From Rhizomys pruinosus (taxonomy: Eukaryota; Chordata; Mammalia; Rodentia; Spalacidae): DNA of 64,000 nucleotides. The stretch covers positions 560,853-624,852 of the forward strand of contig VZQC01005746.1 in assembly GCA_009823505.1 (NCBI GenBank), read 5' to 3'. Position 1 is the first letter of the stretch; every line of letters begins with the position of its first letter. A model generated the notes under the pieces. That model was given only the letters and a program-made list of their open reading frames with translations. It did not search any database and was not told the DNA's origin. Positions 12,198 through 22,589 of the stretch are shown in pieces. The translations under genes and the position numbers were made by a program.

Positions 12198-12468
12198 CAG
12201 GGCGGCTGCGCCTTTGAGCAGGCTGCCGGGGCGCGGGCTAGATCAGGCATACCCCCCCCCCCCCCCGTTGGAGAACCTTCAGAACAAGAAGAGAAGAGTG
12301 CTTTGGCTTCCAATACCTAATATAGCAACAAAATTGAAAAGCAGACAAGTCCATACTCCATAAACAAGGAGGAGGAAGGGGAACAACAACAACAACAAAA
12401 AAGTTATCTGAAGGAGGAAAGCAAAACCGTCTGCTATTTGTGATCTAAACCACAAAAGGGAAGCCCAC
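12198..12468 (+). mobile_element. L1 5' UTR remnant upstream of ORF1
   Basis: A GC-rich start (ggctgccggggcgcgggcta), a C15-type homopolymer near 12251-12266, and A-rich sequence lead to the ORF1 start. Its position right before an ORF1 initiator and its CG-rich to A-rich transition fit the end of a rodent L1 5' UTR. The left boundary is cut by the gap. Confidence 0.7.
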
Positions 12469-13437
12469 ATGCCAGGGACACGACGAAGGGACAACATGGG
12501 AAAGACACAGGATAATCCTGCACCAAGCTCTACCAAACCTGTAGGAGACAGCTACAATGGGAACCCCTTGGAGGAGAACCAAGGAACAGATCTTAGAGGA
12601 ATAATTGCAGACCTATGCAGAGAAATTAAAGAACATAAAGAGGAATTCAGAGAACTAAAGAGAGAGAATGAAAAACTCAAAAAGGACCTAGAGGGATACA
12701 ATGACAAACATCAGAAAGAACTAAAGGAACAGATTGACAAACTCCGGAAAGAACTAGAGGGAGAAAAAAATAAAGAATATAGAGAACTAAAGAGAGAGAA
12801 TGAAAAACTCAAAAAGGACCTAGAGGGATACAATGACAAACTTCAGAAAGAACTAAAGGAACAGACCAACAAACTCCAGAAAGAACTAGAGGGAGAAAAA
12901 AACAAACTCCGAAAGGAAGTAGAAACACTGAAAAAGGAAGCCAACCAACGAAGTAAGGAGCACCAAGAAGAGATTGAGAAGCACCAAGAAGAGATTGAGG
13001 AGCTCAAAAAGGAAATGGAAGTACTAAAAAAAACACAGGATGAAATGAAAAAGGAATTAGAACACACATTCAATCAAGAAGAAAGGAAAGGAAAAAGCCT
13101 CAGAAGTAGAATGGAGGAAGCAGAACAAAGAATATCAGATCTGGAAGATAACACAGAGCAATTAAAAAGCTCAAATAAAGACTATGAAAAATTTAAAAAT
13201 ACACAAACGTGGAACAACCAGGAAATATGGGACACTATGAAAAGGTCAAACGTCCGTATCATAGGAATAGAGGAAGGAGAAGAATCTCAAGAGAATAGTA
13301 TTGATCAGATCTTCAACAGAATAATAGATGAAAACTTCCCCAAACTAAAAATAGACAAACCCATTCAAATACAAGAAGCACATAGGACCCCAAACAGACA
13401 AGATCAGAAAAGAAACACCCCACGCCATATTATAGTA
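12469..13437 (+). pseudogene. L1 ORF1p, C-terminally truncated
   Basis: Open for 331 codons, of which about 323 are L1. ORF1p is the RNA-binding chaperone of the L1 ribonucleoprotein: a trimeric coiled coil followed by an RRM and a C-terminal domain. Residues 1-45 are a basic, Ser/Pro-rich N-terminus. Residues 46-240 are a heptad-rich coiled coil with four 22-residue units at 62-149. Residues 262-323 are the RRM, with 'RIIGIEEGEE', 'NFPKL' and '[13 protein letters not shown]'. The frame stays intact to 'RHIIV', where the element ends at the 15-base target duplication. It then reads 8 codons into the reversed older L1 and stops. The rest of the RRM and the C-terminal domain are missing, so no functional protein is expected. 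I chose the start at the first Met after the 5' UTR; a second in-frame Met follows 9 codons later. The open frame implies a young insertion. Confidence 0.9.
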
Positions 13438-13438
13438 A

Positions 13439-14428
13439 TTGGAGTTGATTTTTGTACAAGGTGAGAGGTATGGGTTTAATTTTGTTCTACAAATGGTGAT
13501 CCAGTTTTGCCAGCACCATTTGCTAAAGATGCTATCCTTCCTCCACTGAGGTTTTTTTTTTTTGCCCCCTTTGTCAAATATGAGGTGGCTGAAATTATAT
13601 GAGCTCAAGTTTGGATTTTCAATTTTATTCCATTGGTCAATGGCTATCTTTATGACTATGGCCCTGTAATATATCTTGAAGTCTGGTAGAGCAATCCCCC
13701 TTGTATTGCATTTTTCACTCAGGGTTGCTTTAGCTATTTGGGGTCTTTTGTTTTTCCATATGAGTTTAAGGATTTTTTTCCAAGTCTGTGAAGAAGCTCA
13801 TGGGGATTTTGATTGGAATTGCATTAAATCTGTATATCAATTTGGGTATAATGGACATTTTTACTATGTTAGTTTTTCCAATCCATGAGCATGGGAAGTC
13901 TTTCCATCTTTTGATGTCATTTTCAATCTCCTTCTTCAGGGGTATAAAATTTTTGTTGTAGAGATCTCCGGTTAGGTATTTTCCCAGGTATTTTATTATT
14001 TTTGAGGCTAGGTCTTCTTATATTCCTTCTCCACTTGTTTATTGTTGGTGTAAAGAAAGGCTACTGATTTTTCCAGGTTAATTTTGTATTGTGCCACTTC
14101 ACTGAAACTCTTAATCATTTCTAGAAGTTTTCTGGTGGAGTTTTTAACATCCCTCAGGTAAACTATCATATCATCTGCAAAAAGGGATAGCTTAACTTCC
14201 CCTTTTCCGATTAGTGCTCCTTTTAATTTCCTTCTCTTGTCTTATTGCCCTAGCAAGCATTTCAAGCGCTATGTTGAAGAGGAGTGGCGATAAGGGGCAG
14301 CCTTGCCAGGTTCCTGCCTTTAAGGGAAATGGTTCCAATTTTTCTCGATTTAGGATGATGTTGGCAGTGGTTTTGCTAGATATGGCTTTGATCACGTTGA
14401 GGAATGTTCCCTTCAGTCTGATTCCCAC
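13439..14428 (-). mobile_element. Older L1, inverted ORF2 segment with reverse transcriptase
   Basis: Reversed ORF2, continuing from 10468. On the complement, reading from the right end, it has '[20 protein letters not shown]', '[20 protein letters not shown]', the catalytic FADD codons (14170-14181, complement) and, nearer the left, '[19 protein letters not shown]'. Several frameshifts and stops break the frame. Its junction at about 14428 with a plus-strand ORF2 3' segment is the inversion breakpoint. ORF2p is the endonuclease and reverse transcriptase of L1, and this copy is dead. Confidence 0.92.
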
Positions 14429-15075
14429 TCAAAAAACAAAGAAGTAAGAAAACAAATGACCTACTCAAAAGATGTAGTAAAGAGCTGAACAGAGACTTCA
14501 TCAGTGAGGAATTAAAGATGGCTAAGAAACATCTTTAAAAGCGAAAAAGGAAATGCAAATTAAAAGCACTCTCAGATATCATCTCAGATATGACTGGCTA
14601 AGATCAAGAAAACACAAAGACATCAAATGCTGGAGAGGTTGCAAGGAAAGGGGAACACTTATCCACTGCTGGTGGGAATGTAAACTTGTACAACCATTGT
14701 GGAAATCAGTGTGGAGAACCCTTAAAATACTCAAAATGAGCCTACCACCTGACCCAGTCATACTACTCCTGGGTATATACCCAAAAGACTCATCCTACTG
14801 CAAAGGTACATGCACATCCATGTTTACTGCAGCTCTCTTCACAATAGCGAAGAGCTGGAACCAACCCAAATGCCCCTCAACAGACGAGTGGATGACAAAA
14901 ATGTGGTTCATTTGCACAATGGAGTACTATTCAGCAGTAAAGAAAGATGACATCATGAACTTTGCAGGTAAATGGATGACACTTGAAGCCATTATGCTAA
15001 GTGAAATAACAGTCCCAGCAAAACAAGCGGTGAATGGTTTTCTTCATTTGTGGATACTAACACCAAATCTCTAGA
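14429..15075 (+). mobile_element. Older L1, ORF2 C-terminal end in forward orientation
   Basis: Plus-strand ORF2 3' region. The 14553-15074 frame keeps the conserved C-terminal sequence: 'CWRGCKERGTLIHCWWECK' (cysteine-rich), then 'VQPLWKSVWRTLKI', 'LLGIYPKD', 'MFTAALFTIAKSWNQPKCP' and 'MEYYSAVKKDD'. In L1 coordinates it begins about where the inverted segment ends at 10105, so the two halves are parts of one copy rearranged by 5' inversion. No poly(A) tail is evident at its end. Confidence 0.9.
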
Positions 15076-15530
15076 TGAAATGACCTCTGATCCACTCTCT
15101 CATTGGCTGCCTGGCCCTCCTTTATGGGAAGAATCCAGTGTGCTGTCTTCTTGAAGTTGTATATATAGCCACAGCTCCAGACACACTGCACTCTGGAGAC
15201 CTTATTGGGAAACACCATCCAGGATTCCTTCAGGATAACCTACTCTGGTCATCAGTTTGTCCTGACCAGGTCATCATTGGGATGGTGCATGATTTTCAGT
15301 TCTGTATTGAAGGACCAACCAGGCAATTTACAAAGGTGGCTGCTTACTGACCAAAACAATTCCTGAAATTGACTTCAATATTTTCTGCACATAGTAACCA
15401 GTTATAGCACCATGCTATACAGCCAGTGGCTTTCCAGGGCATCAAGACGTCACCTTATCTACCAGTAAAATCTGAGGAAAATCAGCTTATCCTGGCAGAG
15501 TACACTAGTCTAACCTTCAATCTTATTCCA
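15076..15530. other. 5' flank of the TRIM pseudogene
   Basis: No repeat recognised. A TATA-like 'tatatatag' lies near 15160 and may be an ancestral promoter element of the duplicated gene, but that is inference. Confidence 0.3.
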
Positions 15531-16600
15531 ATGGAGGTGGCCCAGATCTTGAGACATCCTGAAAGTGTGCAAATGCCCTTTCTGTCAGTGGTACCTGAGA
15601 GACCTGATAACCACTGAATGTGGACACCACTTGTGTAGTGACTGCATCAATGAATTTGAGGGAAGACAAATAAACAGCAAAATCTGTCTTAAGTGTAATG
15701 AGGAATGTGATAATTTGATGAACAGGAAAAACACCAAGCTGGGAAGCATAATTGATGCTGCCAAGGACATCTACTTCAGTGTGTTTTGCAGGGAGGCACA
15801 GGAGAAGATTCCACTGTGTAAGGTGCACAACCAGGTCTTGACCCATTTCTGTGAGAAGGACATGAAGTTTCTGTGTGCCAGCCTGTCCACCAGGGCCACG
15901 AGGTGAGGACCTTTGAAGAAGTGGCCTGTTACTACAGATGTGAGCTGGGGAGACACCTGTTTCTGAACCTCCTTCGTGCATTGAAAGGTGTAACAGAAAG
16001 ATGGAAGACAAGAGGTCAGGGCTTAGGGTGGACAGCAGAAGCATCCTCCATAAGCATAGGACTCTGAAGCCCCCAGTTTCCTGTTCAATCCAGTTAAGCA
16101 AGAAAGAGTACCTCTTTCCTTGCCTGTTTTCTTCTCTACAGAAAATTAGGCAGAAGTTCAGAGAAGAAATCACTCTGGATCCAGACACAGCACATCTGAG
16201 CCTGCTGGTCTCAGAGAAGCAAACATCTCTGACTTTCCTGAAGACAGACCAAACAGTTCCTGTGAAACCAGCCCTAATTATGGATTATTAGGAATATTCC
16301 AAATATGGAATATCTGGCTCTTCTGGGTTCTTTGAGGTTATGTTATAGCCAGTGCAAGTGGATGACAAGGCTGAGTGGGCTGTAGGGCTTTGCAGAGACC
16401 CTGTCTCCAGGGATGGGAAGTGGTCACTGGCAGGAGGGACCAGTTGCTGGGCAATCAAGTTGTAGGGTGGGCAGTCTGTGGCTCAGCACACTGCTCTGGC
16501 TGCTGTTTGTCTCACAGGAAAGCTTCCTGTCAATGGCATTTATATGGACTCTGACCTGGTTATGATTGGTTGACTATAGGAATGACTTCTCATATTCATA
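15531..16600 (+). pseudogene. TRIM-family E3 ligase pseudogene (RING, B-box, PRY-SPRY)
   Basis: TRIM proteins are RING-type ubiquitin ligases whose C-terminal PRY-SPRY domain recognises targets. Start-like 'MEVAQILRHPES' begins at 15531. After a frameshift, the frame at 15565-15906 carries a RING with all eight zinc ligands: CPFC, C19, H21, C24, C27, C41 and C44. A B-box 2 follows ('CKVHNQVLTHFCEKDMKFLC'), but its next cysteine is lost and the frame stops. Sequence like 'HEVRTFEEVACYYRCEL' (about 15883-15950, another frame) starts the coiled coil. Most of the coiled coil is absent. Around 16118-16141 a pyrimidine tract ending in 'tctctacag' looks like a splice acceptor before the PRY piece ('ITLDPDTAHLSLLVSEKQTS'). 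A SPRY scrap follows at about 16345-16440 ('VDDKAEWAVGLCRDPVS'), after an in-frame stop. The acceptor-like site suggests a duplicated rather than a processed gene. Which TRIM parent is not resolved; the TRIM60/61/75-like or TRIM5/6/30-like groups are candidates. Confidence 0.85.
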
Positions 16601-16944
16601 ATTTCTTAGTTAAATTTTCTAAACCACTAATGCCTGATTTCCATATTGGATATGACTAGAAATGGCTTACTGTCTATGCAATAACAGATTGTGAAGGATG
16701 ACTTGCTATGACATTGTTTCATTGTTTTTTGTTTTGTTTTGTTTTGTTTTTTTCTCTCTGGGAACATGGTCTCATCCTGAGCCTGACAGTCCTCAATCTG
16801 CTGTGTCTTTAGTAATGAATACACTGGTGATTTTTGTAATATTCACATTAGGAGAAATTAGTTGAAAAATAAAGATCTCTGCATGCCTTGCAATTTTCTG
16901 TAAACTTAAACTTGTTTTTCATAATTTAATAAAATTTTGGAGAA
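16600..16944. other. Unassigned DNA with a (GTTTT)n tract
   Basis: Contains a short GTTTT repeat at about 16726-16752; nothing else recognised. Confidence 0.5.
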
Positions 16945-17153
16945 ACACACAAAAAGATTTTATTACTTAGTTTGTGTATATGAGTATTTCACCTGAATGT
17001 ATGTATGTGCACTGTGTCATACAAGCATGCCAAGGCAAGAAGTGGGCACTGGAGTTAAGGATAGCTAGCTGCCATGTGGGCACTCAGAAGTAAACTTGGA
17101 TCTTCTGCAAGAGCAGCTAGTACTCTTAACTGCGAAACCAGCTCTCCAGCCCC
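16945..17153 (-). repeat. Old B2 SINE, minus strand
   Basis: Diverged reversed B2 with 'gccatgtgggcactcagaag', 'cttctgcaagagcagctagt' and 'aaccagctctccagcccc'. Confidence 0.85.
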
Positions 17154-17465
17154 AAAGTTTACAATTTTCCTGTCTGAAGAGAATTTTTTTTCTTTTGTTC
17201 CAACCTTTATTAGTGTAAATACCAAAACAAAATTCAAATTGTAGAATTTTCAAATTATTTTAACCAATTTTAAATTTGAAACTTGTGCTCTGATTTCCTT
17301 TGTGCATAGTTGATTTAAAATTATTCTAGTCACAAATCTAGCATGACCCAGATATGTGGGGAAAATGTGAGAACTAACCATATATGTGTATATGTAATTA
17401 GTAAACAGAGACAAATAATGGGAACCAATCACAGTTATTAAAAACTGATACCACTCTACTCAATG

Positions 17466-17696
17466 TGTCTTTTTTTTTAATTTTATTTATTTTTGTATGT
17501 GTATGAATGTGCTGTCTGTATGTAGGTTTGTGCACCCATGTCGTGCAATGCCGCGGAAGTCAGAAGAGGGTGTCGGATTCCCCTGGAACTGGAGTTAAAG
17601 ATGGTTCTCAGCCGCCATGTGGGTGCTGGGGATCGAACCCGGGTCCTCTGTAAGAGTGGTCGGCGCTCTTAACCGCTAGGCCATCTCTCCAGCCCC
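17466..17696 (-). repeat. Young B2 SINE with clear target duplication
   Basis: Complete reversed B2 of the short form ('ctggaactggagttaaagat'), right end 'ccatctctccagcccc'. It is flanked by near-perfect copies of 'ctcaatgtgtcttttt' on both sides, which is a target-site duplication. Confidence 0.96.
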
Positions 17697-17699
17697 TCA

Positions 17700-18220
17700 A
17701 TGTGTCTTTTTAGGGCTGGAACATAATTAATATAATGTGCCATGTCTAAAGTATTTTTTTCTAAAGAAGGCTGGTATGGAAGAGTGGCTTATGATTATGC
17801 ATAAAGAGCTAGAATATCCTATTTTTAAGTGCAACATTATTGAAAAATTTGTGGTCCAATCAAGAACATAAATATGGGGGGAAAATAACATTCACTTAAT
17901 GTGTTTGGATTGCTTTCAGGAACAGATAATTTAACAGGATGTGTTTAAAGTACTCCCTAGATGATAGAAGCCAGATGTGAGTTGGCCTTGCATCTGGTGG
18001 GGATGCAAAAAAAAGGAGTGAAAAAAAAATATATATACATTAATATATCCATATGTGCATATAGGTTAAAGTGAAGAAACTATCTCTTACAAATGGGAAA
18101 GATAACATGCAGGTCACTGGTTGGCCTCAAAACCTACAGAATTTATGTATTAATGCTATATATTGTATTTATATATGAACATGTCTTAATGAGGGGTATA
18201 AAATTACCATAAACATATTT
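17700..18220. other. Unassigned AT-rich DNA
   Basis: Nothing recognised apart from short TA-rich runs. Confidence 0.4.
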
Positions 18221-18221
18221 T

Positions 18222-18415
18222 GGGGCCAGTAAGATGACTCACTGCACTAGTACACAGTCCTGAGGATGATCTAAGTTCCATCCCTGGATCTCAAGGTATC
18301 AGAAGAGACTAACTTCTGAGACTATGTGAGCTGCTCTCTCTCTTTCTCTCTCTGCATACACATACATGTGCACATGCACAAACACAACAAAGAAACAGAA
18401 ATTTAAATAAATTTC
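18222..18415 (+). repeat. Old B2/B4-type SINE, plus strand
   Basis: Diverged head 'ggggccagtaagatgactca', then 'ccatccctggatctcaaggt', and a CT-rich and CA-rich tail. Confidence 0.55.
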
Positions 18416-18489
18416 AACTCATCATGGTAAAGCACTCAGTCATGTGATTAATCAAGAAAAATACCTAAAAGTGAGAGCCTTATTCTTTT

Positions 18490-18724
18490 TTTATTTTTTA
18501 TTTAAAGATTTTTTTTATTTCTTATGTGTATGAGTGTACTGTCTGCATGTAGGTTGGTGCACGCGTGTCGTGCAAAGCTGCAGAGTTCAGAAGAGGGTGT
18601 CAGATTTCCCTGGAACTGGAGTTAAAGGCAGATCTTAGCCACCATGTGGGTGCTGGAAATTGAACCCGGGTCCTCTGCAAGAGCAGTCAGTGCTCTTAAC
18701 TGCTGAGGCATCTCTCCAGCCCCA
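18490..18724 (-). repeat. B2 SINE, minus strand, with target duplication
   Basis: Complete reversed short-form B2. 'agagccttattcttt' occurs on both sides (about 18474 and 18724). Confidence 0.93.
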
Positions 18725-18786
18725 GAGCCTTATTCTTTAAAAGAGAAAAATGGACAATTTATAGAAGTGACTAAGAATAGAAAATG

Positions 18787-18985
18787 AGGGCCTGGAGAGG
18801 TAACTACCTCAGTGGTTAGGAGATCTTGAAGAGATACCAGGTTTTGTTCCCAGCAGCCCCATGGCAGCTCACAACCACCTGTAGCTCCAGTTCCAGGAAT
18901 CTAATATACTCTTCTTTAGGCACCTGCATGCGTATGGTGTACTTACATACACACAAGCATATACATAAACCTTAAAAGAAAATTA
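18787..18985 (+). repeat. Old B2 SINE, plus strand
   Basis: 'gggcctggagaggtaactac' head, 'cagctcacaaccacctgtag' middle, and a CA-rich A-rich tail. Confidence 0.8.
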
Positions 18986-19103
18986 AATCATAGCTCTTAG
19001 GCTTTACAAAATGTTTTTTCAGGAGGACTGTATATGTGCATTGCACATATATGTATATATGCACATATATGGCATATATAATTTAATCTGCATATATATT
19101 TTT

Positions 19104-19250
19104 AAATTTTAAATAAAATATTTTTATTGATGTTTTGTGTATTTCATACATTTCTCAGTCCAATTTAGAGACTCATTCCCCTTTCCATGCCCCCACTCGA
19201 GTTCATGCATTCTGCCATACATGTCTTGCATCTTTTTCTCAGCCTTTTAA
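19104..19250 (-). mobile_element. L1 3' UTR end, reversed fragment
   Basis: 'tatttttattgatgttttgt' through 'tctgccatacatgtcttgca' parallels the reversed L1 3' end at 10479-10610 in order and spacing. Confidence 0.7.
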
Positions 19251-19361
19251 AAGTTTTTTTTATGCAGAGGTTTATTGTTTTGGGCAGAAGTTAACTTGTT
19301 TCAGTCAGTTCTTTGACCCAGTCTTTTTGTTGTTGTTCCTTCCCATTTGTATTGCTCCAAA

Positions 19362-19415
19362 ATATGCCTATATACCATAAATATGGTATACCATATTTAT
19401 GGTATATAGGCATAT
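19362..19415. repeat. Perfect 54-bp palindrome
   Basis: Two 27-base arms (19362-19388 and 19389-19415) are exact reverse complements with no spacer; the centre is 'ggtatacc'. Composition is AT-rich. It could extrude as a cruciform or fold as a hairpin on either strand. Confidence 0.95.
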
Positions 19416-19548
19416 ACACATATACCAAAATTATGATCTCTGAAAATAAACTTTATGTTAATTCCAAAGCATGTTTAGGAATTCACATTTTTCCCTTTAA
19501 TTAATTAATTAATTGTATTTTATTATTTTATTTTATTTATTTATTTTT

Positions 19549-19678
19549 TTTTTCGAGGCAGGGTCTCCCTTTAGTCCCAGATGGCCTGGAGCTCACTGTG
19601 TAGACCAGGCTGGACTTGAACTCACAGGGATCTGCCTGCCTCTGCTGGGATTAGAGGCATGTGCTACCACACCTGGCT
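19549..19678 (-). repeat. B1 SINE, minus strand
   Basis: Reversed B1 with a small internal deletion. 'tccctttaatt' flanks both sides as a target duplication (about 19491 and 19679). Confidence 0.93.
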
Positions 19679-19751
19679 TTCCCTTTAATTTTATATTATT
19701 CTAAAATATGAAGACATACCCTCCACCCATATACTGAAATTACAAAGTCTG

Positions 19752-19970
19752 AATATCGAAGAGCTGGAAGCAACCCAAATGCCCCTCAATTGACGAGTGG
19801 ACAAAGAAAATGTGGTACATCTACACAATGGAGTTCTATGCAGCGGTAAAGAAAGAAGACATCATGAACTTTGCAGGTAAATGGACAGAACTAGAAGCCA
19901 CTGTGCTAAGTGAAGTAACACAGTCCCAGAAAAAAAAAATGATGAATGTGATACAGCACACAATATCATA
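19752..19970 (+). mobile_element. L1 ORF2 3' end fragment, 5' truncated
   Basis: Starts within the conserved 'gaagagctggaagcaaccca' (ORF2 C-terminal) and runs through 'gcagcggtaaagaaagaaga' and 'gcaggtaaatggacagaact' to a short A run at about 19929. It parallels 14846-15020 and 61170-61335. Confidence 0.9.
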
Positions 19971-19971
19971 G

Positions 19972-21380
19972 GGTCACTGGGAGAATCAAATGCGACAAAA
20001 TCACAAGAATAAATACATGATCTATGCCTACATTTGCTGCTTCTGGCACAGAATAGATCTTCATCATGACCAAACACAAAATTTTTTAAACATCTTCTAC
20101 TCTTTTGGATAAATACATGTTATAAAATGGTATTTGTAGGTCTTAATTCCTCAAAGTGGACATACTGTCAACACATGATCTATAGCATCACTTCTGCTTT
20201 CTAGGTTGAGCTCTGAAAATTCATGCCATATGATTTTTCAATCAGGCCTGGCAGTGCTAAGTCAGAAAGCAACACTATGGTGGCTAGGCAGTAAAATACT
20301 TGACAATTTTGTCTCCCCAAAGAACTTATAATTACTTTACACAAGGGTCCTAATGAAAGTAGATTCAAAGTATTGATAAATGACCGCTAGGATGAATGAA
20401 TTATTCAATTTTTTAATTATGCCATGAAATTTTACAAAGGAAAAAGTATAAACAGAGAAAAGAATAGTCACATTTTTTATGGGAATCACTGGGGAAAGGT
20501 ATTTTACAGCAACCTGGTACTTAATATATACATAACTAAAACAATGTTTTACAAGGCAGTAGATCATTGTGCACATTATAATTCAAAATTTTTCTCTCAT
20601 ACTATTTCATTCCTTAAATAGTAGTCAGGGTGACCTAAAAAGTTGACCTCATGATATGTGGATGGGATAGATCCACATTCTGACTAGCAAATGCTATACT
20701 GTCACTGCCTTTATCTCTTTCCCAAGCCAGATAACATTAACATATCCCAACATTCTTTCTGAGTTCAGCCAAGCCTCAGAATCCCTTTCAACAATTTATT
20801 TATTTATTTCTGTATGAGCACTCCAGGCAGCAAATATCATCTGGAGTTGATACAAAGACACGAAATGCCCTGTTATTAAAGGGCCAGGGAAAAGGGACAG
20901 AACAGCTGACTTTAGTTATCTAGCTCTCTTTATATTTTCAGGGTTTGCATAATATTCACCATATAGGGGGTAGTCAAGTGTCCAGTGAAAGTGCAATCAG
21001 TCAACGGACACTAAGATTATTAAGAACACTAAGCTATTGCTCCATAATCCCTTTGTGGTTCCTTGCTGTCCCTCCCTGTGCCACCTTGCTATCTTTAAAT
21101 ATAAAGCTTTCAAAATCCAATTATTTTGAGCACTATATACACTCACCAGTTTCTTCAAGTCATGCCTTGAAATAAGTTATCTGTATGGGATTATGTGATA
21201 GCATCTCTGTTCCTTTCCAAAGCAATTGCTTTATACTTAAAGAAATACCAAAAAGATTATGAAGTAGAAAACCATGAGAAAACCATCAGATAAATTGGTC
21301 CTGGAAAGAAAACTTACAGGTCAGGACCAGAGTTGTATACTGATGCATATATTTTCTCATTTCAACTTTTCCACAATACT
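19972..21380. other. Unassigned AT-rich DNA
   Basis: No gene or repeat identified; short open frames here are unsupported. Confidence 0.4.
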
Positions 21381-21384
21381 ATCA

Positions 21385-21490
21385 GTTTCATATTATTATC
21401 TCATTTTTCTGGTGGGGAAGCAAGCCCTTAGAAAACAGACACAAGAGTAGAGTTAGTGAATGTTTGGCAGGGCCAGGATTTATACCTACT
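21385..21490. repeat. Possible MIR SINE relic
   Basis: 'attattatctcatttttctg' with 'ggcagggccaggatttatac' downstream matches the order of the MIR core-to-3' region. Confidence 0.5.
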
Positions 21491-21511
21491 TCTATTACTT
21501 CCCCCTCCCCC

Positions 21512-21767
21512 TTTTTTTAAAAAATTATTTTATTTTATTTTATTTATTTCTGTATGTGTATCAATGTACTGTCTGCATGCAGGTTTGTGCACCCGTGTCG
21601 TGCAATGCCGCGGAGGTCAGAAGAGGGTCTCGAATTCCCCTGGAACTGGAGTTCTCCTGGAATTGGAGTTTCAGACGGTTCTCGGCCGCCATGTGGGTGC
21701 TGGGGATCGAACCCGGGTCCTCTGTAAGAGCGGTCAGCACTCTTAACCGCTAGGCCACCTCTCCAGC
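21512..21767 (-). repeat. B2 SINE, long form, minus strand
   Basis: Complete reversed B2 carrying the extra 'ctcctggaattggagtt' segment. It is flanked by 'cttccccctcccctttt'-type target duplications on both sides. Confidence 0.96.
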
Positions 21768-21769
21768 CC

Positions 21770-22240
21770 CTTCCCCCTCCCCTTTTAAAAATATATCAGC
21801 TGTTCCCAAAACATATCATATAAAATTACAAAGAAACAATGACCAGAAGCCTCAAACTCATTTGATGTGTGTCAGTTTAACACTGGAAAAAGAAAACCAA
21901 ATACTATAGTAATATACTTCATCATATAGGTTTTACTTTTCCTTCACAGAATCTTTGTGAGTTATTCATTACTGGGTATGTTTTTCTTGGCAGCTGTTAA
22001 TCTTGGCTTCGACACAGATGTGATGCAATTCAGGTAATGTTAAGGTCTCTGTTACACAGAGATGAGTCATACTGTATGCATGTTTGTGTGTAGGATGGGT
22101 GAAGCCCAAGTGGAAGTATAAAAAAGAAATGATATATGAGTTGGGGTGTATGCACAAGGTAGCTAAAAGAGCTTAAAGGCAGAATCAACAACTGTGGCCT
22201 TGTGATTCTCAGTAGGCCAGTGTAAGGAAATTGTGCAGAA
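21770..22240. other. Unassigned DNA
   Basis: Nothing recognised. Confidence 0.4.
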
Positions 22241-22243
22241 TAG

Positions 22244-22387
22244 AGGCCGGGAGTGGTGGCGCACGCCTTTAATCCTAGCACCCAGGAGGCAGAGGCAGAT
22301 GGATCTTTGTGAGTTCAAGGCCAGCCTGGTCTACAGAGTGAGTTCCAGGGCAGCTGGGGCTACAGGGAGACCCTGTCTCAAAAAGAC

Positions 22388-22430
<43 letters not shown>
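22244..22430 (+). repeat. B1 SINE with long poly(A) tail, plus strand
   Basis: Full-length B1 from 'ggccgggagtggtggcgcac' to 'ctgtctcaaaaagacc', then about 42 A. 'gaatagag' sits on both sides as a short target duplication. Confidence 0.96.
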
Positions 22431-22432
<2 letters not shown>

Positions 22433-22589
22433 ATAGAGTAGTATGGGTCAAATTTAACTCACATCCATCCCCACACAAGTGTACACTGCTTGACATAGTG
22501 TGTAATTTGCCCAGTCATGACCATGAGTCACTGCAAAAGTTACTAAAAAGATTTTTTAAGAAAGTGTATTTTTGTTACAAATTCACTAC

